A stretch of 64,000 nt of DNA from Ophiostoma sp. CBS 140.51. Taxonomy: Eukaryota > Ascomycota > Sordariomycetes > Ophiostomatales > Ophiostomataceae. Below, in pieces: positions 30,001-40,158 of the stretch. The stretch covers positions 1 to 64,000 of the forward strand of contig JANSLP010000115.1 of the NCBI GenBank assembly GCA_029298735.1, given 5' to 3'. Positions within the stretch are counted from its first letter, which is position 1; every line of letters begins with the position of its first letter. The notes under the pieces are model-generated. The model had not been told where the DNA came from. It saw only the letters and a program-made list of their open reading frames with translations, and did not search any database. Position numbers and translations under genes: made by a program.

Positions 30001-32725
30001 GTTGTCGGTTGTGGGGTGATGTGAGGGAGGTAAGGAGTAGGCGAGGCCGAGCCGTCACAGACAAGACGCGTGGTATGTCGACGTCACGAAAAAAGCTGTA
30101 TCGTGTGGAGGAAGAAATGCGCCGGAATCGACAATCGTCTAGTTCGCAATGGGTGAGCCACTAAAGGTAATCGCTGCCGGATATTGCTATCGTCATCAAT
30201 ATGTAGGAGCGCGTATGGTGGGCGCTTGTCGTACTGGTTCGGCGCTGCCTTGTCGTCGGTATTGTCTCTATTTCGAGGTCGGAAGTTCTGGTGATGCGTT
30301 TTCGCCGGCTTAACGAAAAGAGAGCTTCTTAGTTAGTATCGGCGCGTGATACAGGCTTTTTCCGTGCCCTGGCAGAACGCCTAACAAAAGGTCTTCCTTA
30401 CTTTGTCTTTTTGCCCCTCCTTTTGCTTTTCGCCGCCAAACAAAGCTCTTGCCTGGCGGGGTAACTACAGTGTGCTTTGTGCTGGTGACGGGCCAGCCAA
30501 TTTGGAGCTTAGCCCGCCGTGGGGTGCGCAGAACAGCGCCAGAAACTATGGGCGATTCGCGGGAAGGTGCCAGGGACATGGAGGAACCCGGAGCCAGAGG
30601 TGGTACTTTAGTCGTTTAATTAAATAGTAGCGACTAGAAGTACCGCTTTTCCCCTGTAAATCCAGAGCATTGGAACTATTACCCAAAACGGAAGCAACGA
30701 TATATTGTCAACACTTTCACAGCGCTTACGCCTCGATCTTTCCTTCCTTACCCATTCTCAGCCCTTGTCCGTCCTAACATCACGACGTCCTCGAGATTAT
30801 TCTTTCAACAATCACACCCAGCACGGTCCAACTACCGCCCACCCTGAATTTTGACCCTGGATGGCGGTACGCCCCTTTTTATTGTCCGATCGTTTTTCCT
30901 TCAACCTATTTATTTTGCTAGTGCGATCAGCGTGATATTGGCAATAGTCGGCTCTTGGAAGGTGGCTCTCGACAGATTTCATTTCCCAAAGCCTCGTCTC
31001 CGCCGACGACGAGAGGGCTCTGCAAATGGCCTCTCATCAACTGCCAAGCTCTGTCGCGTGACAGAATCTTTTTCTTCTTGCGCTGATGAATCCGCGCATC
31101 GAGTCTACGACGCGTCCAGGTGTCGCGCCATGGAGACTCGAGTGGCAAGCAGATGTGCAATCGGCGGCTGACAACCAAACGACAACACAACCTACCCCAA
31201 TCCGAAGCAAACAAACGTCAAATAAGTATCAAGATGTCGTTTTGCATTGTCATCTTGGCTTTTGTTTCGTTTTTTTTTCTGCTTCGCAATCATTTTGTTT
31301 TATGCTTTATGCAGGTCGCTTTATGCACTGCCATCTACTGTTTACTTACGATATTTTCCGCATCATCGGAATAAATTCATTGCCTCAAACTCTAATTGCT
31401 AACAAGACGTCGTCAAAGACAAGACATCTCATTCACAGCCATCTGCATCCACAGCCCGTGCGTAATTGGCTGGCCGTGCAACAACCAACAGCCCTCGCCG
31501 CCCTCCAGAACAACATCCCGGCGGCTCGCTGCTCGAATTTAAGCGCCCAGGCGTCCACACACACAAATGTCATTGGCCCGCTGATCTGCAGCCAGGGTGT
31601 TGTTTGCTTCCCACCCTCGACTCTCCTCGACCACCGTCACCAAGAAACATCCAAACAATCCCGGCCCGTCTCACTCTAGCGCGGCCTTTGTGTTTCCTGG
31701 TTGGCGCGCGCCATCCCGCCATGCACTCAGAAAGCCCACCTTTCTTTGCCCATGTTGTTGCCTTTTGTCGCTTCGTCGTCTCTGGGTTTAAATGAACTCC
31801 GCATCTTTGCGAGCTGATTGGGCATCATCGTCGAACCAAGCCAAAAGCCATTAAGCAGAGAGCGGTCTCCATGGCCCTTTTGGGAACCTAATGGGGGCGA
31901 ACGCAACCCGATCCAGCGAATTGGCAACCCTGGCCACCCTCCAGGGCGTTATCGAGGAAACAAGCAGCCACCGCTTTCGTCAGGCAAGGGGAGCCACATT
32001 ATGAATCAAGCAGGCAGAATGAGATGAGGGCTCGTGAGGGAGGGGGAAGACGGAGAGAGAGAGAGACGGACGAGAGGCTGCAGATGTCGAATGCCATACA
32101 GTCACACGCAACCGTCACAAGCGTGGAGAGAGGACGTCCTCGAAAACGCAGCAAAGTTGCTTGCTCCGCGCGTGCTAGCCGCTGGCTTTGGATACTGCGT
32201 GCTGCCACTTACCATGCGATGCGCAGCGGACCGTCTCAACCCATGCCATGCAGCTCGTCATAGTCATCTTTGGCCCCCATCGTCCCCCTCCCTTGTTCTT
32301 CACACTTTCCCCTCCCCGGCTTCGGGTTGAATGCCGTAGCTATTTTTGTCTCAGGCTGCTTGGATGGCCTGGCCCCTTCGTCCTTTTGCATTTCTTGTCC
32401 ATCCAAATCCTATAACCACCCCCATGGCCGCCCTTCAGCCTTCTCTTCCTTCGAAGATTTTTTGTTCGTTTGTTTCTTTTCCTTTTTCTTCTTTTTTCTC
32501 TTCATCTTTTCTTACCGCCCTTTGTGTGCGTGTGCTATTTTGTTCCGTTTAGACTTTTCGGCTCGTTGATCGAGACCATCCTATCGTTTGACGTTCCTTT
32601 TATTTACTTGTCGCTGGATTCGACATACAACTCACACGACGCCGGACGTCTCTTTTGTTAACTGACTGCTTTTTGATTTCTACCATTTCTCTTTTTTATC
32701 CTATTTTCTCATTTGTCAGTTCAAC
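30001..32725. promoter_or_regulatory. Upstream region between TMA22 and the methyltransferase gene
   Basis: 2.7 kb between divergent genes. No coding gene supported. The sense strand becomes pyrimidine-rich at about 32240-32700. A TTTGTCAG sequence just before the methyltransferase ATG, preceded by a long pyrimidine tract and a CTGAC near 32660, looks like a 3' splice site and suggests a 5'-leader intron. A 42-codon ORF begins at the ATG near 32424 and ends at 32552. GA-rich simple sequence lies near 32040-32075. Confidence 0.45.
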
Positions 32726-35700
32726 ATGTCCGACTTCACAATCGCCACCCACCGCGGTGCTTTGAACCCTGCGCAGGACCGGAGGGCAGAGTACCGCTAC
32801 CTTAATACTATAATGGAGGAGGCCGACTTCAGCGATGCCTCACCCGTCCGCGCCCAGAACTCGATCCCGTTGAAGATTCAGCAGCAACAACTTTACCAGC
32901 AGCACCAGCAACGGCTTCACGAAGAGCGCATCCGCGAGGATCGGCGGCATGGTGACAACGAGGAGCGGGAGCAGAAGGTCGAGATGTGGCTATCTCCCAT
33001 GAGCGACCACTTCCCCACGCCCCGTGGTTTTCACTTCCTTTCCGCCCCTATCCTGCCCTCATCACCATCTTCCGCATCCATGGACAACGACGCCGACCTT
33101 GACGACGAGTCGTCCCCAGACAGCAACTCTTCATCAAGCCCATGGCACCACAACGGCAGCGTGTCCACCGACGTGACCGAGTTCGACGACATCTACAACG
33201 CCTCTGACGACGACTCGACCACCCGGAAGCGGAAGCTCCGTGCTTCGGGTATCGGTCGCTACAGCAGTGCTTCTCGCCGCACTTCGTCCGCCATGTCGCG
33301 CCTGAGCAGCAGCTCCGAGGAGTCGCGCAAGATGCTTCCCCAGCTCACCATTCCCAAGCGCCCGACGATCTCTCTCGCAGACCCTGACCCGAAGCTTTGC
33401 ACGTCACCTATGGCTCCAACTCCGTCTGCTCAGGTCCCCATGTCGCCCGCCATCATGTCGTTCATGCAGAAGCACCACGCTCTGGATGTCCCCACCGTTT
33501 CCGCTCCCCCGTCTCTGGACGGCAGTCTGACTTCCGAGCAGATGTCCCAGATGTCCGCTCAGATGTCGGCCCCGCCCACTCCCATCATTGGTGCTGCAGA
33601 CGGCGACGATGAGAACAACAGTGGCTGGGCTGGTGTCCAGCTGCAGCCCGGTGCTCTCGCCACTCTCCAGTCTCTAGCCCGTTCGGATGCCGGCTCTGTC
33701 GCAGACATGAGCCTCGAGCCCGAGCGCGTCATTGAGCTGCCGACGGAGGAAGAGCAGCAGCCCGTTGCAGAGATGTCTGAGAACCGCTCGCAGCCTCTTC
33801 TCAACCTCATCACTTCTGGTCTTCCCCGCCACACCGTCCCCTTCTCACCCGTTCAGCAGCGCTCGCTTGCTGGCCTGACTCGCCTCGAAATCCCGTCTCC
33901 TGGCGGGTTCTTCTCGGGTCTCTCGCCCAGAACCCGCCACACATGGCACATGCCTGGCATGACGCCCATCGACTCGGCTCACCCACCTACGTCTGGCACT
34001 GCTGAGCAGTTTTACAGACTGCCGTGGGCTGATGCGTCTGCTCCCCCGGTTCCCCGCATCGTGAAGGAGCGGCCACTGCACATGCCGATCTCCGCCGACA
34101 TGTCCAACTCGCCTGTCGAGCAGTTCATTGAGGCTCCCATTGTTGAGTCTGAGGATCCCGTCACCGCTGTCCGCGTCCAGAAGACCCCCGTCACTGCCCA
34201 GCTCGTGATGCCTGAGCAGGCCCCCGTTGCTCTCTCCGAGACTGTTGTCGAGCCTGTGGAGGCTGTTGAGCAGGAGGCTATCTCTCCCGTCGAGGAGGTC
34301 ATTGCCACTGAGATTGTCAACGACTACCTGGCCACTGACGCTCAGAAGATGCAGCAGATTGCCCTAGGTCACTTGGACCGCACTGAGATGTGGCTCGTCG
34401 CCCAGCGTGCCTACCTGAACGGCATCGCTGATCTGACTGAGAACGTCGAGGAGATCCCGTCTCCGGCTGAGGCTGAGGAGGAGGAGGCCCCCGAGGTGCC
34501 GCCCAAGGACGAGGATCTGAAGGCCGTCGTCAGCACTGCCATCACTCGCAAGAAGACTGTTCGCTTCTCTGAGGCGGTCAAGTCTCCTGCGATGCCGCGC
34601 ACGCTGCCCTCGGCTATGGTCCACCAGGAGTCGGCGTACTACCGCGCCTTCACTGACTGCATGGTCCGTTCCAGCTTCACCGACATGTTCATCAACCGCC
34701 TCCCTCGCTTCGAGGCTCTCCAGGCTCAGCGTCTTCTCCTGCGCGAGGCCCATCGCAACCAGCTGCTCGGCAAGTACCAACTGACGGTGCTCCCACAGTC
34801 CGCCAAGAAGCGCATGAGCGCCAACGTCGTCCGCGGTGATGACAACCTTTTGGACGATCCCGAGAAGATTCGCGCCGACAAGGAGACCGATGCCCTGAGC
34901 CAGATGGCCCTGACCACCTGGCACGTGGCTTCCCAGAAGCTTCTCAACGGTGGCCGCCTCATCTCGGCACCCGTCCACAAGCGCCTTGCGCGCGTCAGCC
35001 GCATGGCCCCCGGCCCCAACGGTGTGAGCCGCGACCGCGCCCGCATCCTTGACCTCGGTGGCCAGGCTACCTGCGACTGGGCCTGGCACGTCGCCCTGCA
35101 GTACCCCAACACCAAGGTCTACAGCGTCACCACCAAGGCCATCCGCCAGCTGTCCAACGCCAACATCCGCGGCCCTTCCAACCACCGCCAGGTGGCTGTC
35201 GAGAAGCTGACCAAACTGCCGTTTGATGACGACCAGTTCGACCTGGTTCGTGCCTCCGAGCTGTACTCCATCCTCAAGTTTGTCGGCGAGAACGGCGAGG
35301 ACGAGTGGGAGACCTGCCTGCAGGAGTGCTACCGCGTCCTCAAGCCCGGTGGTTACATTGAGTTCACCGTTCTCGACTCGGACATTATCAACGCAGGCCC
35401 GCTCGGCAACGCAAAGAGCGTCGAGTTCGGCTTTGTCCTGCAGACCCTGGGCTACGACCCATCGCCGACCAAGATGTTCTTGGGCCGCCTCGACCGTGCC
35501 CACTTCACTGATGTACGCCGCGCTTGGACGTGCCTGCCCGTGGGACCCCGCCCCGAGTCGCTCACCAAGCCGCCCGTCGCCCGCGACTTGACTGGTGCCG
35601 TCATCCCGACGGTCCAGCTTGACGCAATGGTCCACGGCTCCACTGACAACATTGCCGCCGTGACGGGCCTGGCCGGCAGCTGGAGCTGGGAGCGGTGGCT

Positions 35701-35923
35701 GCTCCGCGCGGAGATGGAGAAGACGGCTGGTGACCTGCGTCTGGCCGACACGGTCACTGCTGGCTCGGCCATACGCGAGGCCAGCAAGAGCCTTGATGGC
35801 GTGCACGCCATTGTGGAGGAGGGCCGGGCTACCGGTGCGGCGTGGCGCATGCTGCGCGGCCACGCACGGAAGCCGCGGTCTGAGGTCGGCACGATCAACC
35901 TGATGCTGGATATGAGCTGGTAG
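32726..35923 (+). CDS. Large protein with C-terminal SAM-dependent methyltransferase domain
   Basis: Single exon, 1065 aa, start ATG after TCAAC. The first 600 residues are low-complexity: a Gln/His-rich stretch (about 50-75), Ser/Asp clusters, many Pro-Ser/Thr sites and Glu/Val-rich parts. A helical region follows (about 630-760). Residues about 770-880 have class I Rossmann methyltransferase features: motif I ILDLGGQATCDWAWHVA, an acidic end of strand 2 (TKVYSVTT), KLPFDDDQFDLVRA and CYRVLKPGGYIEF. The domain resembles the UbiE/LaeA-like group often fused to long disordered regions in Sordariomycetes. Substrate is unknown; transcriptional regulation by analogy with LaeA would be speculation. 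Strong codon bias toward C-ending codons suggests good expression. Confidence 0.8.
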   Translation: MSDFTIATHRGALNPAQDRRAEYRYLNTIMEEADFSDASPVRAQNSIPLKIQQQQLYQQHQQRLHEERIREDRRHGDNEEREQKVEMWLSPMSDHFPTPRGFHFLSAPILPSSPSSASMDNDADLDDESSPDSNSSSSPWHHNGSVSTDVTEFDDIYNASDDDSTTRKRKLRASGIGRYSSASRRTSSAMSRLSSSSEESRKMLPQLTIPKRPTISLADPDPKLCTSPMAPTPSAQVPMSPAIMSFMQKHHALDVPTVSAPPSLDGSLTSEQMSQMSAQMSAPPTPIIGAADGDDENNSGWAGVQLQPGALATLQSLARSDAGSVADMSLEPERVIELPTEEEQQPVAEMSENRSQPLLNLITSGLPRHTVPFSPVQQRSLAGLTRLEIPSPGGFFSGLSPRTRHTWHMPGMTPIDSAHPPTSGTAEQFYRLPWADASAPPVPRIVKERPLHMPISADMSNSPVEQFIEAPIVESEDPVTAVRVQKTPVTAQLVMPEQAPVALSETVVEPVEAVEQEAISPVEEVIATEIVNDYLATDAQKMQQIALGHLDRTEMWLVAQRAYLNGIADLTENVEEIPSPAEAEEEEAPEVPPKDEDLKAVVSTAITRKKTVRFSEAVKSPAMPRTLPSAMVHQESAYYRAFTDCMVRSSFTDMFINRLPRFEALQAQRLLLREAHRNQLLGKYQLTVLPQSAKKRMSANVVRGDDNLLDDPEKIRADKETDALSQMALTTWHVASQKLLNGGRLISAPVHKRLARVSRMAPGPNGVSRDRARILDLGGQATCDWAWHVALQYPNTKVYSVTTKAIRQLSNANIRGPSNHRQVAVEKLTKLPFDDDQFDLVRASELYSILKFVGENGEDEWETCLQECYRVLKPGGYIEFTVLDSDIINAGPLGNAKSVEFGFVLQTLGYDPSPTKMFLGRLDRAHFTDVRRAWTCLPVGPRPESLTKPPVARDLTGAVIPTVQLDAMVHGSTDNIAAVTGLAGSWSWERWLLRAEMEKTAGDLRLADTVTAGSAIREASKSLDGVHAIVEEGRATGAAWRMLRGHARKPRSEVGTINLMLDMSW

Positions 35924-37025
35924 ACGGGGAGTGTGAGAATTTGTTTGTTGTTTGTTTTTGGTTTTCTTTTTGCCAAACGTGTTCCCCTTTCTTTTTATTC
36001 CCTATGTTTTCTTTTCTTTCCTACCATCATATCGTGCTTACAACGCATCTTTCCCTTTGTCAGCTTCCTTTTGTCAGACTGGAGAAAATACAGACGGATA
36101 TTGGTAGTCAATGGGTTCTCTTTTTTTTTTCTTTCATCCTTTGGTGCATGTAATATATACCCAGTTATGAGGAAGACACTGGATGAAGTGATGATAGGAG
36201 AGGTGAATTTGATATAACTGAAAAACTACATTCTTATTATGTTACAAATATTCGACTCTCCTTGATTTGTGAACACTGTCTTAACGAGCTATATGTTCTA
36301 TTTTGCTTTGTTTCTGTTTCATTTCTTAATATTATTATAATCAACTTTTGTTTTTGGAAAGCAAAATCAAAGCCAACTTTGTATTTAAAACAAAAAAAGA
36401 CAAGCAGCCAAAAAACAGATATAAATTAAACATAGCCAAAAATTGTTTTCATCAAAGCAGCAGAGTTTATTAAGTCCATAAACGATGTATGGCTATTTAT
36501 GTATGTATACAAAATGCGCATTTTTGCATTTGCAGGAACCCCTGCCCATTTGATCATAAGAGTTGGAGATTGTATCACCGTAAAAAGAAAACCCAAAGCC
36601 ATTATGGCGTCATTGAACCTCTCCAGTTGTAGTGGAAGGAGAGCCACTTCAAACCAGAGGGCCGAAAAATCAAACCGTTATCCAAAAACGTAAAAAGCAA
36701 GCCAGATACAACAAGATATAGAGAAACACCCATGAAAAAGAAAAAAAATCCAAAAACGGCGTTGAGAGGGTCTGGATATAAAACGGCCAAACAATAACCC
36801 ACGTATTTTTCTCGTGTCCAACAGGAAGGGACACCTGGTTTTCGTGTGTTCACTCCCCCTTTTACTCGCCGGATCCAAATCCGGCGCCAAAAAATAAATC
36901 AATCAAATCATGAAAATGGAAACCAAAATGCGGAAACATATGCAAAAACAAAGGGCATGCAACGTAAATGGCAAAATAAAAATGAAGAGATGGAAACATC
37001 AAAACATACTGTATCACATCATGGA
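35924..37025. other. Convergent 3' region, methyltransferase / Zn2Cys6 factor
   Basis: 1.1 kb, AT-rich, with T-tracts near 36120 and A-rich stretches near 36390 and 36735. No gene supported. Confidence 0.5.
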
Positions 37026-40000
37026 TCATGGATTTGAGCCCCAGCCCAGATCCATGGTTTCCATGGGGCCCATGTTGATGATCGTCCGGAGCACACCCTC
37101 CGAGACGGGCGTCATGGCCGTCTGTCCGTTCATATTCCAGCCCTCGGAGATCATGTAGTCGTTTGAGTTTGGATCGGCAGACATCAAGCCGCCGAGGCCA
37201 GCACCACCACCGTTCATACCGACAGCAGCGGCCGCAGCAGAACCGGGCTGGCCGGTAGAGTAATCGGCTGCTCCGCCGTTGGCTGTCGAGAAATAGCCGC
37301 CAGATGCACCACGGTCGACTTGTGTCGGTTGTTGACCGCCAACGATAACACGGGGTGGCGACACAGGGCTGGTATCAAACGAGCTGCCGGCCGAGTGCAT
37401 ACCGGTTTGCTGCTGTGGTGGTGCAAGATTTTGCCGGCCTTCGGAGGCGCTGCTCGAATTGGGTGTCGGGCGGCTCGATAAGCCGTCGCCAGGTGAGGTG
37501 GACATATCGTGGATCTCGTCGACAAAGCCCATCGGTCGGCCGTTTGCCGTCAAAATATTCACGGTCGGATCAGGGAAACCGTTGGTAGGAATGTTGAACA
37601 TGGGTGAGTGATCGTTGCTGCGGTCACGAGTAGGCAGACGCGATTCGGGGAAGACCCAGTTGCTAGACGTAGCAGGAGCCGAGCCGTCAACGTTCTTGGG
37701 CCGGAATCGACTGTCGTTGCTGTTCATACTCGCAGAACCCGTGTCAGAAACTCGGTCCTTGGCGTTGTCGTCGGCGTTTTCTTGGCTGGATGATGCGTTG
37801 TCGGACTTTGAGTATTCCTTCTGGAACGAAAGGATGCCGTCAACGGCTCCATCCTCGCAGACGGCACCGGGGCGGCTGATGGCACCCTGGGGGACACCGG
37901 ATGAGGGCTATGCAGGAGTTAGAAGAGGACCGACCAAGGTTAAGAAGAGAGAGGGGAGGAGGGGGGGGGCACATACACTATCATAACTCATGGGGAAGGC
38001 AGACTTCAGCTGTGGTATCCGCTCGCCAAGAGCCTCCAGATCAACATCGAGCTGAACCAAGAAGGACTCAGTCAGCGGGTTGCGGCGCTTCAGGGCACTC
38101 ATAGCAGTCAGAAGGAAGCGAAGCGAGTCGACGACTCGGCCTTCGTCAGGCCGGCTCTTCAGGTACTGCACAAACACTCTCGCTGCTACATAGAGACAGA
38201 AAGAGATAAAGGGGTTCATCTTATAGGGTTAGCTGGAAATTCAAATTTCATGATCGTCAACGAAATATGGTCGGGACGTACAGTAGACAGGTCCATATGA
38301 GAGACCATGCGCATGATGCTGGCGATCTCGTTGGCGGCATTGATGCAGCGAATCTTGCTTTCTGGGCTGACAGACGCATCGAGGGCATTGTTCTCAGCCT
38401 TGAAGATGGCAGCCTGGTGCAAACAGATTGTTGACGTGTGTATACACATATTCGTAAAAACAATGTTTGGATTTTGCAAGCCAGCAGGTAGCTTGAGCTG
38501 GTCTGGCAAGCCGAGGAGGGTGTTAAGTAGAATGTGGTCAAGGTTGCGGTGGCGCTTCCAGAATTCGCCGTTCATGTCACTGTCCTTATCATCGTTGTCG
38601 GGGCGATGCAGATGCGTCAGGTTGCGACCAAACAGACAGGCCATCAGGATGATGCCCGCAAACGGGGTGAGCTGACCGATACCCGAGGGGCACATCGCGT
38701 CGTGCAGCGGGATACTGGCCTCCGGTCGGCTCATCTCAAAGGCCTCCTCGGAACTTGGCAGAACGGTGCTGATATCGCGCTCATCTACCGTCATGGGCCA
38801 TCCTGTACCAATACTTGCGTACCGATCTTCACAGAAGGCCATCCAGAATGTGCGGCGGCGCTCCTCCTTTTCTGTCCAGTCACGAGGCGGCGGGATGCAC
38901 TGCTTGACCTCCAGACCGGCACCGTCCAGGCGATGCAGACCAATCATCTGAGCGAGACGAATCGCCTGGCCAGTGCTCATCCAAGCACGGGGGAAGTACA
39001 TCATCTTAAACTCGTATGAGGCCAAGATAACGTGTGTCTGACAATGGGCAACGGAGATCATGTGCTCACCAAAGCCCTTCATGTAGTCGACCTCGAGGTA
39101 CTTGCGGGCCCTTTGATAGAAGAGGTCCTTGAGGTCGCTGTACTTGTCCATAATCGTACAGGCAGACATCCACATTGCGTATCGCAGACATACGGGGGGA
39201 CGTTGGTTGGCAGCACTAAAGAAACAGCGTGTTAGACATGCGGTCTGTGTTTTGTTACACGTGGGAAAACGTGCTTTCAGTTCCACGTGTAATATGGGCA
39301 AGGGCAGCCCAGCAAAACCTTATTCAAACGAAAGGTTTGACATAAAACTTACAGATTCATGGCCGCGAGGTAACGGGCCTTGTGTATCATTGGCAAAGAC
39401 GGGTGGACCTTGTCAAAGTAGACCTCCGTCAGCTCGTCAATGATACCCTGGTCGGGTAACGGCTCTTCCAAGTTCAACTGGATAATCTCCCAGGTCGGGT
39501 TGCTGTCGATGCCGCCGCTCATGTTTCCGGGCATACGACCGCCAAAGTTGAAGTCGTCGAGCGAGCTTGGGCGCTGCGGCGAGTCGGCGTTGAACTGCCA
39601 AGTGTCCAAGTCGCGGCCGGCAGCCCCTGTCAGGTTGATCGAATTCGGGTCTGGAATCGAGAAATCGCCAGCACCGCCGACACCAGAAGAGCTGCCCATT
39701 GTGGTCGATGAGCCTGACTGCTCGTTGCCCGTCTTGGAGATGGAGCCATTCTTGCCCGTCTTTGCTGCGCCAGGACCCGTCTTGAGACTGGCGGAGCGAG
39801 CATCACCTCCTGTGAAACCGTGGAGAGCATCGGCGGGAGATGCACCAGCGGGTCCTGCGTCTTGTGACTTGAGCATGACCTCGACCTGCTTGAGACGCTC
39901 CTCAAGGGCCTTGACGTAACCGCGCTTGGGTCCGCTCTTCTTCCGGACCTCGTCGTACGCGCACTGGTGACCCAGGCGGGAACATGTGCTACAGCTGGGA

Positions 40001-40158
40001 CGACGGCCATCGCACTTGAGCTTCCGCCTCCGGCAGATCAAACAGGCAAGGCGCTTCTGGCGGGGGATGTTGGCGTTGGGATTGTCGTCGGGACGGGCGC
40101 CGGACCCATCGTGGTTGTCGGCGGCTGCGTTGTCGTCGGGCGACATGGAGGGCGACAT
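37026..40158 (-). CDS. Zn(II)2Cys6 fungal-specific transcription factor
   Basis: Exons 39353-40158, 38282-39215, 37977-38219 and 37026-37907, 954 aa. Donors are GTAAGT, GTACGT and GTATGT; branch sites TCTAAC, GCTAAC and TCTAAC; the second acceptor is the less common AAG. The binuclear zinc cluster (residues 39-66) has spacing C-x2-C-x6-C-x6-C-x2-C-x6-C (CLICRRRKLKCDGRRPSC, STC, SRLGHQC), followed by GPKRGYVKALEERLKQVE, a linker and dimerisation coiled coil. Exon 2 is a fungal_trans domain (AARYLAAMNL, WMSTGQAIRLAQMIGLHRLD, RRRTFWMAFCEDRYASIGTG). The C-terminus is Gln/Ser/Gly-rich and probably activating. The regulated pathway is not visible: no catabolic cluster adjoins it. Could belong to a polysaccharide- or sugar-use regulator group, but I cannot assign it. 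Confidence 0.9.

Noticed and set aside
31086..31679. 197-codon ORF upstream of the methyltransferase
   Set aside because: No motif, no splice context, changes character along its length.
34364..35863. 499-codon antisense ORF across the methyltransferase
   Set aside because: Mirror of a GC-rich coding exon with strong third-position bias; composition is Gly/Val/Leu-rich without motifs.
37959..37970. G-run as a regulatory G-quadruplex
   Set aside because: It lies inside an intron of the Zn2Cys6 factor as a single run of ten G without the four tracts needed.
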